From: Stropharia rugosoannulata
Lineage: Eukaryota > Basidiomycota > Agaricomycetes > Agaricales > Strophariaceae
Reading direction: 5' to 3'
Length of the DNA stretch: 64,000 nt
Assembly (NCBI GenBank): GCA_028532985.1
Contig: JANCIK010000007.1
Span: 1,984,001-2,048,000 of the forward strand
The notes under the pieces are model-generated. The model was not told the DNA's origin. It ran no database searches and worked only from the letters and a program-made list of their open reading frames with translations. The stretch's first letter is position 1; each line of letters opens with the position of its first letter. Below are positions 11,890 to 23,597 of the stretch, in pieces. A program made the position numbers and the translations under genes.

Positions 11890-12278
11890 CTTTCATCTGA
11901 CTCTATCAGCAATGGGTTACAAACATTTAGTACTTTAGTATTCGGTGCATGATGCCTCACCTGGACACCCAGACTTCGAAGTAGTTTGTGCTGTTTGTTT
12001 TTCTCTTGGTGCATACTTGACAATCCAATTCACAGGATAGTTCGAAAGAACTTAAGGACAAGCAACAAGCATTCCTGGAGCATCCTATTTACGGAAATGC
12101 GCGAGTGACACATCGGACCCAGTAGTAGGCACGACAAAAACAACAACAATTGCCAATTCAAAGCTTGAAGCTTGACCGTTGCTTTAGCCCTCGAGCTTAA
12201 GGGGCCACCGAGGGCCACCGGTATCTTCTTCATTGCTCTCACCTCCACTGCATCTGTCTCAAACACTCGGTACATGAT
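11890..12278. other. Intergenic DNA
   Basis: About 390 bp before the next gene. It probably holds that gene's promoter; no clear TATA box. Confidence 0.4.
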
Positions 12279-13631
12279 ATGGCTTCTGGCGCCCTTGCAT
12301 GTACCTCTCAAGGGAGCAGTAGCCCTGTAACGCGCCCCGGAGCCACCGCCTCTATTCACAGTGAGTGGCAACGACCTACTTGCCTTGTCGAGTCAAGAAC
12401 ACATACTAAGACTCTGTAGTAGCGCAACCGGCTCCCACTGGTACTAGATCCAGCGGGCCACATGGCGGCTCGAGCCTACCAAGCATTGCGGATACTCAAT
12501 CGATTGAGCAAACAGTATCCATGCTTTCTGAGCTGCATCGCACCAACAGTGCCCTCGACCTCAATGTCGCTGAGCTCCTGAAGCGAGCTAAGGCTATAGA
12601 AGCCAAGGCAGAGCGTCTCAAGCAAGCGTGGTTGATGGGACGTTCCCGTCGAGCTGGTTCACGAACTTCCGAGAGAGTGCGCCGGTACTTGATTTCAGCA
12701 AGATATTTCTTCGCAGCAGGACTGTGCTCGTGGTACACGACGATGAGAATGGCCGGTTTGTTGAAGAGCTAGATGCAGTAACAATAGACAAGCCCGAATA
12801 TGCTGATTTGGTGCATTGGCACTTGTACGATGCCGAATCTGATGACGAAGGAGAAGAAGGCTCAAAGTAAGTATTGATCTGGATGTGCTCATATCTGTGT
12901 TCACTCACTGCTACTATCCTGTCAGTAATACCGCGAATGCGCTATCAGGTGTTCAAGGACCAGCAAACCCGTCTCCCAAGGAACCTGCCAAAACGGCAAC
13001 AGATATTGCACGAGAGAATGACACCTTGAGCAATGCGAAGCCCCATCTTGCTGAGAAGCGTATGCGCCCCCACTTATCCTATGGTCAGGCAGCCAGAGGA
13101 CAGTCGAGGGGTCAGAAGAGAACTGCGGCACAGATAGACAATCTCATATTGTCCGCTGAAACAAGGCGCATTCGTCGCAGAGTGAAGGTGCAACAAGAAG
13201 GTAGCAAGAAGAGCACGGCGACACAGCAAGAAAAAGGGCAAGAGTTACCAGAGAGTACTTCTGCACATCGCACGGCCGCGGCGAATAACCTCAATGGCCA
13301 GTGCTCGCCACCTCCTGAAGCTGCGCCACAGGACAGCAGTAAAACTACGCCTTCGCAGTCTTCTGTGAACGAAGACGGCTTTGTCAATCGTGCGAGGCAG
13401 ATCTTCCGGATGTTTCCCTTCACTCAGCCAGACCCTCTCGCAAGCCCCCCTCCGGGTGGATGGCCCAGACAAGGCGATCATGGGCTGATACAGTCAGGAC
13501 TGGGTCGTATGCAGACTCCAACAGCGTCAGAGTGGGCGTTGATGCAGGCTGAGCCCCCTTCTGCTCTTCAAAATGAGCAACCACGCGCACGGCCTGCCCG
13601 CCGACAAGACATTTCATTCCTCGTTGACTGA
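12279..13631 (+). CDS. Unrecognised protein with N-terminal coiled coil; one apparent frame break
   Basis: Proposed exons: 12279-12360, 12420-12866, 12926-13631. The first part reads MASGALACTSQGSSSP, then a Ser/Gly-rich linker and a likely coiled coil (VAELLKRAKAIEAKAERLKQ). The next segment is VDGTFPSSWFTNFRESAPVL, then an acidic end (DAESDDEGEEG) that splices in frame into a long low-complexity, basic C-terminal region. The coiled coil and the VDGTFPSS segment lie in different frames and meet near 12620-12630 with no room for an ordinary intron. Either one base is gained or lost, or a splice was missed. I do not recognise a family; the SIN3 gene follows on the same strand. Confidence 0.55.
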
Positions 13632-14666
13632 GTATATGCGTTTTATGGTATCAATGGGCATTCTACCATATTTTTATCACTCACCTTAATGACATTTATT
13701 TCTTCTTCGCATTGCATGACATGGTCGAAAAAGATAGTGAGAAGTTTGCAATCAGTAGCGGACGGAAGCTGGCTGTTTGCACGCACGTGTCGACAGCCTG
13801 TCCGCGTCATTATCGATCAAGTTCAAGCAGCTTTACCTTGGCCAAACCTGAGCTGGACCAAAATTTCCAATACTTTCAACACCAATAAACCCCCCGGTGG
13901 CAGAATTCACCGGTTTAACTAATGGTCGAGTCGAAAATTCTTGGATGAGACCTTGGATGTGAAACCGAAACACAAGATGCGCATCTAGACTTGTCTGAAG
14001 ACTCTGAACTACCTGATGAAAGTATGACGAACATGCATATCTCTCACTGTGGTTAAGGAAGTGGTATAACGTGGGTATGTCATGGTATGTCATGTACTTA
14101 CGATGAACAGAAGCTACAGTGAATAAAGTCCTCCATGTCAGCAGCAGCAGCGAAAGATTGCGTTGGATTCCTCCATTCTGGAATGCTCCTTGGGCTGAAG
14201 AAACGATTAAAGGCTGTAGTGACTTGCTGGTAGTGACTTGCTGGATGACGAAAATGGATTCTCCATTCAGTTTTACGATAATAAGAATTTATTTGATGAC
14301 AGTAGCACCCAATCACATACCCAATAAGCTTGCCTATCGTGTATAACTTCCAACACAATTTGGAGCCTCGGAATTCGAAGAAGGCCCAGCTTTATTCAGT
14401 CAATTTTTGGCGTTGTTCAATATCACAAAATCGAAGTGTGGTTCCAACAAAGTAATAGTGCAAATTTGAACATCGAATATCATTATCACTGATCAAGATT
14501 CAATCACCAATGTTGAATGAAGTGACGAAGTGACAAAATGCTTTTCAATGTTCAAACTTCAGTGATCGCACTGCTTCGAAGTTCGTTGCTCAGTGCTCAC
14601 TGTTCGCGAGTCGCGGGCTGCAGCGTAGGTAAGTAATCATTTATCATACTAGGAAGCACCAAAAAA
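13632..14666. other. AT-rich intergenic DNA with a FunK1 micro-remnant
   Basis: About 1 kb without a supported gene. It contains a 15-bp tandem duplication (TAGTGACTTGCTGG, about 14216-14245) and, at 14338-14370, a + strand stretch that translates as VYNFQHNLEP, matching the kinase signature HNFQHDLES. That is probably a tiny leftover of a FunK1 copy. Confidence 0.5.
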
Positions 14667-14752
14667 TGGACGCATTGGGAATTGAACCCAACACCTCTCG
14701 CAAATCATTAAATATGCTAAGCGAGCGTGATAACCAACTACACCATGTGCCC
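14667..14752 (-). tRNA. tRNA-Ala (anticodon AGC) with a 12-nt intron
   Basis: The - strand folds as a cloverleaf. The acceptor stem is GGGCACA with TGCGTCC (one A-C mismatch and one G-T pair), the D arm TGGTGTAGTTGG fits the A box, and the anticodon stem is CTCGC/GCGAG with loop TTAGCAT. The T arm is TTGGG-TTCAATT-CCCAA and fits the B box. A 12-nt intron interrupts the loop after position 37 (plus-strand 14703-14714). The anticodon AGC lies at 14716-14718. A run of six T follows the discriminator A as a Pol III terminator. The acceptor mismatch is mild; I expect a functional gene. Confidence 0.88.
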
Positions 14753-15077
14753 TTATACTCAACATATACTTTGCATTTACTTAATTGTATTGCGCTTATA
14801 TTGCTTTTAAATTTGGACTTTCTGCCTTCGACGCTCTACCTATGTAGACCTTCAGGTTTACTGACACATCCACAGTCTTTTAATCGGCGTCGCCCGCGGG
14901 CCTTTGAAGTTCAGTATTCATATTACTTACACGGCCCGAGTCGTGACAAGTCTGCAAAGCGCACGGTCTCACCACGTGATTGTCGTGGGGTGATCGGCGC
15001 ACAGACCTGGGAGGCGGCTCTTGTTTTCTAATCATCGTCACCACTACCTTGCACGACCTCGGCGTCGATTGTTGGCC
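14753..15077. other. Upstream region of SIN3
   Basis: About 320 bp. It contains CACGTG at about 14974 (an E-box-like palindrome) and pyrimidine-rich tracts. No gene supported. Confidence 0.4.
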
Positions 15078-18000
15078 ATGGACGTCGATATTGTACAAAT
15101 GGATCGCGACCAAGATCCACCGCCTGCCAAAACTCAACCAGGACCCTCTGCGTATCACGCTGTGGATCGAAGAGCAACGCCCAAGGTTGAGCTGGGTGAC
15201 AGGGATGACCGCATAGACAGGACCGCTGGTTCACGCGTTGAAACGCCTATTGGTACCAGGGATTATGAAGACCCAGCTCCGCAAGCATCTACCTCTCAAA
15301 GGTCTCGCAGGCAATCACCCATGGACCCCCACAACTATGCTGCAATCGACCGTCCGTTGAACGTAACTGACGCTCTGACGTACCTTGATGCGGTCAAATC
15401 ACAATTTCAAGACAAACCGGACGTTTATAACCATTTTCTTGACATAATGAAGGAGTTTAAAAATGAACAGCAAGTTTCTTATATTTATTCCGCATGCGTC
15501 ATTTTTAAAAGTATTTCGTAGGATCGACACGCCTGGCGTAATCAAGCGCGTTTCTCACCTCTTTCACGGTCACCCAGCTCTTATTCAAGGCTTCAATACA
15601 TTCCTGCCCGTCGGGTACCGTATTGAATGTCTCACAGACCCCTTCGATTCGAGCTTCATCACTGTCACCACGCCCAGCGGGCAAACAATGCAAACGACGA
15701 CATCTAGCGGAGGTGTATGGTTGCATGGTCCAGCACGCGGCGAAGGTAGTATCCATGTTGTCCCGTTTTCCATTTATGTTCAAGGACTCATTTTGTTCTT
15801 AGCCGAGCCCCCGTCCCCTGACCCCCGCACGTTTGCGGTAGATGGTCAAGCCATGGAACCCGCTGTGCAATACGTCCAGAAAATCAAGCAGCGGTGCGAT
15901 GCAGAAACGTACCGCCAATTTTTGGATATCCTATCTCGTTATCATCATACACCAGACACAATAGACGAGGTATTCATCTCTCTGCGTATGTCCTACGCTT
16001 AGCTGACACAACTTTAGGAGGAAGTGTCCAAGCAAATTGCTCGCCTTTTCAAAGATGCTCCCGACCTTCGCAGCGACTTCCGTGTCTTCATGCCTGACAG
16101 AAGCCAGCAACAGGGCGACGATTCGCATGCACGTGACAAGGAAAAGAACCGGCGCAAGCTCGATGTTGTTGCTAGTTCGATGAGTGCCACTACAACCCTT
16201 ACGAAACGAAAGAGGAAGCCCGCTGAAAAGGAAAGAGAAAGGGAACGAGAAAAGGAGCCGACTCCGTCGAAAACGTTACCTCCGACCAAGGTGCGTATTC
16301 CACTTTTTCACTATCAATAACACCCTACATCGATGTGCAGAAACCCAAGCACGTACCAGTGCAAGATCTCCCGCCCGCATCCTACAGTTCTTCTAAGCAC
16401 GCTGCTCCCACTCCCCCATCTCCTCGCCGCGCCCAGGCTGCTCTTCCTCCACCTCCCCCACGCATGCCCCCAGTCAATGATGAGACCCAGTTCTTTGACC
16501 GGGTTAAGCGAGCACTTGATAATCGGGAGATCTATAATGAGTTCTTGAAGCTGGTTAATCTCTTTGCTCAAGACTACATCGACACTGCCCGCCTAGTCAA
16601 AGAGAGCCGACACTTTTTGGGCGAGACCGAGCTATACAAGCAGTTCCGGGATATCCTCGGTTGGGACGAGAAGAAGGAGCGGGAACACTTCCTCGCTGAA
16701 CAACAGACGCTAAGTAGCTGGACTAAACCCGCAATCAAGGCATTGCCACAACGCCCAGGACGGATTGACTTGAGCGAGAAGTATGGGAGCTATCGGAAAG
16801 TGTCTGCACAGGTACGCCACTTCACTTCATCGAACTTGTAATACATTTTTATACAATGTAGGAAGCAAATGTTCCCTGTTCGGGGAGAGATGAGATGTGT
16901 CGGTCTGTTTTAAACGACGAGTGGGTCTCTCATCCCACATGGACAAGCGAAGAGTGGGGATTCGTGTCTGGCCGTAAGAACATATATGAAGACGCCCTCC
17001 ACCGTACGGAAGAAGAAAGGCACGAATATGACTTCCACATCGAAGCCATCGTCCGCACAATTGCTCTCCTCGAGCCTCTTAACAACAAAATCGCCCAGCT
17101 CAGCCCTGAGGAACGCGCTACCTATAAGTTGAAGCCCAACATTGCAGGATCGTGGAAAGCCATTCATCTGCGTGTGATCAAGAAGATTTATGGCCGAGAG
17201 GCAGGCTTAGAAGTCATCCAAGCAATGCAGGACACACCTGCCTCAGCAATTCCCATCATACTACAACGGCTCAAGCAAAAGGAGGAGGAATGGAAGCGCG
17301 CCCAACGAGCGTGGAATAAGATGTGGAGGGAGGTCGATGCTCGCAATTATGCCAAGAGCCTCGACCACCAGGCAATCACATGGAAAGTCAATGACAAGAA
17401 GGCGCTAACAGTAAAAGCCCTTATAAACCAGATCGAGACTGCACGCGAGGAGCAGATGGCAAAGCGCGCAGCACTTGTGGACCCGCTCTTCGCGCGTACC
17501 CGACCACGCTACCAGCTCGAATTCTCGATGGATGACGAGGGTGTGGTTCAAGACTCTGTCAAACTCATCTTCTCATTCCTTGACCGCACTCAGGGCCAGC
17601 TGAATATCACGGAACGCAGACGGATCGAGAGCTTCCTGCGCACTTACGTCCCGCTGTTCTTTGCCCTGAATCCGGTCGATTTTAACGCGGCTTTTGTTGT
17701 ACATGACGTGGTCGAGAGCGACTCAACCAGTGATGTGGATGTGGCTAGTACTGGACATGGCATGGACGATGGTGAGGGCGCAGGGAGCTCCTCCCGTGGC
17801 AAAGGACGAGGAGGCCGAGGTAGCCACTCAAATGGGCTGCTTGGCTCATCGAGTGGCGGCGACTTGCGGAAAAAGCTGTTAAAGAGCGAGCAGGCCAAAT
17901 CTACGAGCAGGAAGACGCGTGCCCAGGAGGCCGCGGCCTCTCCCGCAGCATCACGATTTGCGTCACCGGTGATCATTGACGAGGACAAGGAGGGACGGGG

Positions 18001-19223
18001 AGAATTCGCGCCGTATGGCCCTGGCCGGTCAACGTCGTCGAAGGTTGCGAATGTGTTCTTCGCGAACACGACGTTCTATGTTATGATGCGATTACTCCAG
18101 GTGCTGTATTCGCGCCTACATCTCTTCAAGACCATTTCCGCTTCCAAGGCCACCAACCCACCTACCTCCAGCGAGCGGGACGCACCCCCGGCGTCCGGGT
18201 CCGGCGCTGCGCCAACTTCAGTTTCGAATGGCTACGGTACCCACAATCACTACGAACTGCTGCTTGGCCAGATTGAGGCCCTTTTTACGAACGAGGTTGA
18301 GCAAAGCGTTTTCGAAGACCAGACACGGGCGGTCTTTGGTACCAAGGTGAGTTTGGGCGTTTTCTTTCTTTCTTAAGAAGCCGGACTGACGTGAAATAAG
18401 GATGCTTTCAAGATATTCACTGTAGACAAGGTCATTGGATCCATCATTAAACAGGTCAGTCGCTTTCGTAGTATGTGCAAGCGCCTGGTGCCTCGGGTTG
18501 ACCAGTCCTATTTAAATACAGGTACAAGCGGTGATACAAGATCCCAAGAGCCAAGAACTGCTGGAACTGCTTAAACGGGAGCGCTCTCTGGCATCTCCAA
18601 CTACGCAAGACCGCATCAACTATCGTCATCATGTTGAGAAAGTCCTTGGGCCAGATGAAAATGTCTTCCGTATTGATTGGGTCAGTGTTTCTGTCTACTT
18701 TCATGAAATGATTTTGCTAACGCGAGTGTATGTTTGCAGCTCGCGGATTCAAAAATAATGACGATTCAACTAATTGGAAAAGACGGTTTGGGCTTCGATG
18801 ACTCGGAGGCTATGACTCATCGATGGCAGTCGTATATCGACGCCTATGTATCCGTGAGCATGGATGGCGGCGCCTTCAGAAATTTCAGCTGACTTCAGTT
18901 TTAGAACGAAACCACTGCTGGCGTTTCTCAGACACGTGTGAAGCGCCCTTACCTTCGGAGGTGAGCGTATAAGTTTTCATGTTCTTATATGATGCTCATT
19001 ATGTTGCAGAAATCTTCCTGCCGCTGTGCGCGAGACACAACCGGACGTCTCCTCCCAAGACGGGCTGGAAATCAAAGTCTGTTTGCGCACATATCGTCTT
19101 TTCTATGTGCCACACACGGAAGACTTCATGTGGAGGTACCGGTATAAGGAAGAAACAGAAAAGAACTCCCAACAGCTCAAGCTTCGAAACGAGCTTCGCC
19201 GGAAATGGGAGCCCTCGTTATAA
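15078..19223 (+). CDS. SIN3: SIN3 family transcriptional corepressor
   Basis: Ten exons: 15078-15469, 15522-15969, 16018-16290, 16341-16811, 16862-18346, 18401-18454, 18522-18680, 18740-18853, 18905-18960, 19010-19223. They give 1221 aa with consistent phases, in line with basidiomycete SIN3 lengths. PAH1 is at about 95-165 ([12 protein letters not shown]...[12 protein letters not shown]), PAH2 at about 243-312 ([12 protein letters not shown]...FLDILSRYH) and PAH3 at about 421-490 (FFDRVKRAL...[11 protein letters not shown]). The HDAC-interaction region follows ([20 protein letters not shown]), then the SIN3 C-terminal domain. The protein scaffolds the Rpd3-type histone deacetylase complex in the nucleus, with the PAH domains binding repressors. 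The first intron (15470-15521) has a GC donor (gcaagt): only that junction gives the conserved QIDTPGV of PAH1. A Ser/Gly-rich linker lies around residues 790-880. Confidence 0.93.
15470..15521 (+). other. GC-AG intron inside PAH1 of SIN3
   Basis: The donor is gcaagt and the acceptor tttcgtag. Splicing here joins AATGAACA to GATCGACACG and restores KNEQIDTPGV, the usual PAH1 sequence. The nearest GT donor (gtttct, 3 bases on) gives QQDRHA, which breaks the domain and the frame. Confidence 0.85.
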
Positions 19224-19682
19224 TTTTCGTCGTTAATCTCTCAGGCGTTCCCGTATCTTGCTCAGCCGCCACCGTGAATTATTATCTCATGTGACGTTCT
19301 TACCAATAATTCTTGCTTTGATTTCCTCATACTCATTACTACTTTGTTGTATTTATGTATACACTAGTCCGACTTGGCATATATATCCACTCTATTTCAC
19401 CCTCCTGGAAGTCATTAAATGCTGAGAGAACATTCACACGTTCGCAAGGGTTTGGACAAGATCAATCTCATGATTCTCATCCTTCTGTTTCGACTGATGG
19501 ATCCCGGTGTCAGTGATCTTCATTACCGGCTATAGATAATCGCTCAACACGAACTTCCGCAAGGCAAATTGTTTCAATTGGGCGCGGGGACCATATAAGA
19601 ATAGGCTTACATTAATATTTGATGATTACTCATAAACTTGACTGAACAGACCTTGCTGTTATCTCCCTTGACCGCTAACGAC
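19224..19682. other. Intergenic DNA between SIN3 and the aldehyde dehydrogenase gene
   Basis: About 460 bp holding the SIN3 3' UTR and the next promoter. No gene supported. Confidence 0.5.
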
Positions 19683-21567
19683 ATGGTATCTCTAACCCAG
19701 CTCTACATCAATGGAAACTACGTGCCCTCCAGCACCGGAGCTACGTTCGAAGTTCGCAACCCATTTTCGGGCGAGCTCGTTGGGAAAGCAGCGTCAGCAT
19801 CGAGCGCCGACGCGAAGGCGGCCGTCGATGCGGCGTCTGAAGCATTCAAAACATGGGAGCATAGTACCCCCAACGACCGCCGCGACATCTTCCTCCGCGC
19901 CGCCGACCTCCTTTCATCCGATAAATATCGCGCAAAAGTAGCAAAGTCATTAGCAGAAGAGGTGGCCGCGGCCTCTTACTGGGCACCTTTCAATATCATG
20001 GGCGGTGTTGGTCAGTTTCGTACGCAGGCGGGCATGGTTGAGAGACTGAAAGGGGAGATATTTCCCTCTGGCACGCTTCCTGGTGCTCAAGTTATCTCAC
20101 AACGTCGACCTATGGGAGTAATGTGCGTAGGGCTTCCTTTAAAGATGAAAAAAGGGGTCTATTGCTTACACGGACGGACATCCGTCATGCGCAGATTCGG
20201 AATTGCGCCGTGGAATGCACCAATAACTCTTACCGTCAGAGCAATTGCGTCGCCGCTCATAGCTGGGAATACTCTCGTTTTGAAGCCCTCAGAAACGACA
20301 CCTCGCACACAAGCTATCGTCATAGAAGTAATGGAAGAAGCAGGTCTGCCGGCCGGCGTCTTGAATTTCCTTCCCATGTCACGAGAAGATGCACCTGCGC
20401 GGACCGCGGAACTTATTGCTAATCCGCTCGTTCGCAGCGTCAATGTGTGTTAATGATTCCAAATCTTAGGATGGCCAAGGATACTTACTCGCACGGGGTT
20501 TAGTTCACAGGCAGTGATCGTGTAGGCAAAATCATTGCCATGGAGGCGGCAAAGTACCTCAAACCATGTATTTTGGAACTCGGAGGAAAGGCTCCCGCAG
20601 TTGTGAGTTCAATTTTATACGCCATGAAATGATCAAACACCTAAATTTGATTATACAGGTCTTGAATGATGCTAACACCGCCGACGCAGCCAAAGGCCTC
20701 GTTTTCGGAGCTTTGTGTAACTCTGGACAGGTGGGATCTGACGTGCTTTCCCTGTGTTTTTAACTGAAGAAATACCGTCATTTCAGATATGCATGTCTAC
20801 CGAACGTGTAATTGTTCAAAGCGGGGTAGCAGACCAGCTCATTGGACAAGTGAAATCGCTCTGCGAGGCCATCAAGGTTGGCGATACGAGTGTGGATGCA
20901 TCTATACCCGTAGGACCTCTCTTCATGGAATCTTCTGCGGACAATATTGTCAATATGATAAAAGAGGCACAGACCACCGGCGCAGAGGTGATCCTAGGCA
21001 ATGTGCAGAAAGAGAAGGCAGTACTTGTTCCTCATCTGGTCAAGAATGTCAAACCAGGTACGCGTCTTTGGGATCGCGAAACTTTTGGACCAGGTAAGTA
21101 CTCTAGATAAAGCTTAAAGGCTTGAACACGGTGACTTCATCTTGCTTACTCAAATGGAAGTGATTGTATTTGCTGTTGTGGAAACTGTCGATGAAGCCAT
21201 CGACACTGCAAATGCGTCCGAGTACTCCTTATCGGCTTCGTTGTGGACCACTGATGTCTATTCTGGGCAAAAAATTGCTTCACGCATTCGGGCTGGTCAG
21301 TAATGCGATCGCTGTATGAGATACAATACTCATCTTATTCAGGTTGTACGAATATAAACGGGCCAACAGTTCACTCCGAGCCCGCTGATGGTCTATTGGG
21401 CTTGGGGTGAGTTTCTATTCGCCTAGCAAGACAAAATTAAATACTAAATCTCCAAAAACAGTGGTGCTTCAGGTTATGGGCGCTTCCATATCGAGAATTT
21501 CACTGACAGGCGCACCATGGTTATTCACCCTCCTGGAAGAAAATATCCCCCCCCATTTTTTACTTGA
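19683..21567 (+). CDS. Aldehyde dehydrogenase (salicylaldehyde/vanillin dehydrogenase-like)
   Basis: Eight exons: 19683-20122, 20195-20444, 20504-20602, 20659-20730, 20787-21093, 21161-21295, 21343-21406, 21462-21567. They give 490 aa, the normal size for this superfamily, with all phases consistent. It should oxidise an aldehyde to its acid with NAD(P)+. Visible motifs: the oxyanion Asn in PWNAP (about N154), KPSE for cofactor binding, the Rossmann turn FTGSDRVG (231-238), the general base in LELGGKAP (about E255) and the catalytic Cys in [12 protein letters not shown] (about C289). The segment [20 protein letters not shown] before PWNAP is typical of the salicylaldehyde and vanillin dehydrogenase branch, which suggests aromatic aldehydes such as those from lignin breakdown (inference). 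No targeting peptide is seen, so it is probably cytosolic. Confidence 0.92.
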
Positions 21568-22343
21568 GTCACTAGGCTGCCTGTTCTTTTCCTGGAATCA
21601 TACTGTAAATTATTACTACGGCATTCTGCCTTGTCTAGCCCACATTGCCAAATTTCGTGTTCTCGCTGAGTTAAGGTCCGAGGCTTGCGGAACACCAGCA
21701 CGGACCGCTACCTCTTTACTGCACAATATACGCCACTATAGAAATATACGTCCTGTTCTGTTGTGTCCATTGATTAAAGTCAAGTTTAAGAGGACAAGGG
21801 CATTCACCTAATTCAAATGTCTTGGATACGCTGCAAATATTTTTCCGCAGTAAGTACTTGATAGTGCACAGCATGTATATAATATATACAAGTTCCGCCT
21901 CGCTACGCTGCGGCTTAGGGCGTACACAGTAAACAAAGTAGTATGTAAGTAATGTTGTAAAGCATTTGTAAATAGTATAACATGAAGCGTCGCGCTGGCG
22001 CGCGCGGTGCTTATAGACTCATAAAGTGCCAGCCGCCGATTGGCCGCTGATGCAAACGTTTGGCAAAAGTACGATAGTAGTGCTACACACATAGCGTACT
22101 ATACGTAATTGGTTTGGTTGGCGGTATCAGACCATTGCATTGCATTTTACCTCCTTTTGTCACTCCATAACCAGCTCAAACCCAGGTCTGCATGCCGCGA
22201 CTCCGTCAGCCAAACATCTACATACAAAAGCGTGTCATAATTATAAAGATATGGGGTATATATACATACCGCCCGAGGATATATTTGTCTTTACAACACA
22301 GCATAGGACAAGTCAGCGATGTCCTAGATCTTTGCTCCGTACC
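21568..22343. other. Intergenic DNA with promoter elements of the next gene
   Basis: About 780 bp. A TATAAA at 22242-22247 and a TATATATA stretch near 22257-22264 lie 80-100 bp before the start codon at 22344. The ORFs here have no recognisable motifs. Confidence 0.45.
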
Positions 22344-23371
22344 ATGATTCTCGACGACACTTATGCCCCCCATGGCCAAGCAGCGAGCTCAAGCTCGGCC
22401 CTACCACACAACCATATCGGGGATAGGAGCTTCGCAGAGTCATTGACGCATCCTCCTCCTTCATATGCAACTGAAGTCTATCCAGCATCGTTCGGCGCCC
22501 CCTTACTATCAGCAGATAAGGGGTCGACCCTACGAGTCACACCCTCTCACTCCAACATTTCCTCCCAGAGTCTACAGGTCGATGTTTCTAGTAGCCCCCA
22601 AAGCTACTATAACACACCTAGTTCTGCACCGTCAAACCAGTTGAGAAGTCCAGAAACACCGTCGTTACCGACTTCATTCGGCAGAGTACCAGCACAAAAT
22701 CTCGCGTACGAATCTTTCGAGCCTCTTTTTCTAATAGCAAGGGGCGCGACCTTGGACAAGGGGTTTCCTCCCGCACCACCACCAACAGCAGCATCTATGC
22801 ACCCCTTCGTGACACATGATATCAGAGAAGATGATTGGCTAAGGTATGTAAGCTTTCTATCTTCATTTAACGACAAATAATCAACGTTGAGTTTTCAGCT
22901 TTCTACAAGAAGCTCAGACGTCTGCTACGCTCACTGAAAAAGATATTATTAAGTCGCATCTCAGTATTGTTTCTAGCATTCCTATCCTGGGTGAGTCCTC
23001 GAGGTTTACACGAAACTTATATAGCCGAGCACTGCAGACTAATAGAGAAATTTCAGACCCCCTGTGTGCTCATGGGGTGCAGAAATATATGAAGCATCGA
23101 AAAAGGCACAAGGTCGTTAAAGTCATTGAGACGTGGAATCATGTACGCCAATGCACTCGAACATATGATAATCGTTGATGTCTGACCTGTGTCAAAGCAC
23201 TTCTTTAAGCTACGAAAAGTATACGTCGTCCTTATGCGAGGCAAAAGCGCGTTGAATGGACCTTTACGACAAAAGCATCAAAAGGACAACTTTTCTCAGC
23301 CTTGGAATATTGAGGAATTAACTGCCGATTGGAACGACGACGAATTCCGATTACTCGTAGTGTCTATATAA
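22344..23371 (+). CDS. Fungal protein of unknown function, DUF4646-like
   Basis: Exons 22344-22843, 22899-22990, 23057-23142 and 23198-23371 give 283 aa in frame. The first ~120 residues are a disordered Ser/Pro-rich region. A conserved block follows: FEPLFLIARGATLDKGFPP, then a Pro-rich linker, HPFVTHDIREDDWLSFLQEA, and finally VIETWNHHFFKLRKVYVVLM-type sequence and an acidic end. This layout (ARGxxLxxGFP, DWxxFLxD, WNxxFFxPRxLxVxL) matches uncharacterised fungal DUF4646-type proteins; the family name is from memory and moderate in confidence. No membrane segment or catalytic motif is evident. Confidence 0.75.
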
Positions 23372-23597
23372 TTTCTTTCCCCCCTCTCCCCCTACTTATT
23401 CTATGTCAATACGGGTAACGGCACCGTTCCCATTAACTCAATGGTTTTTACCTCCTTGCCTCCATTACGGAAAGTTAACGGAAAGTTTAAATATGTCTTG
23501 GAAACACTTAGTACAGTCCGTTTCCGTATATATGCCGATTATCGAGCTGTAACTGAAACAAAATCGAATGTTAAAAGAGGACTTGAAGAGGATGATG

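Noticed and set aside
12565..12590. 15-bp match (GCTCCTGAAGCGAGC) between the unknown gene and the 4.5-kb kinase remnant
   Set aside because: Too short, no extended similarity on either side; treated as chance.
14666..15031. Open frame starting MDALGIEPNTSRKS
   Set aside because: Its first third is the complement of the tRNA-Ala gene; the rest has no motif.
21407..21811. 134-aa ORF overlapping the aldehyde dehydrogenase end
   Set aside because: It reads an intron and the wrong frame of the last exon; the spliced frame gives GGASGYGRF and a proper stop.
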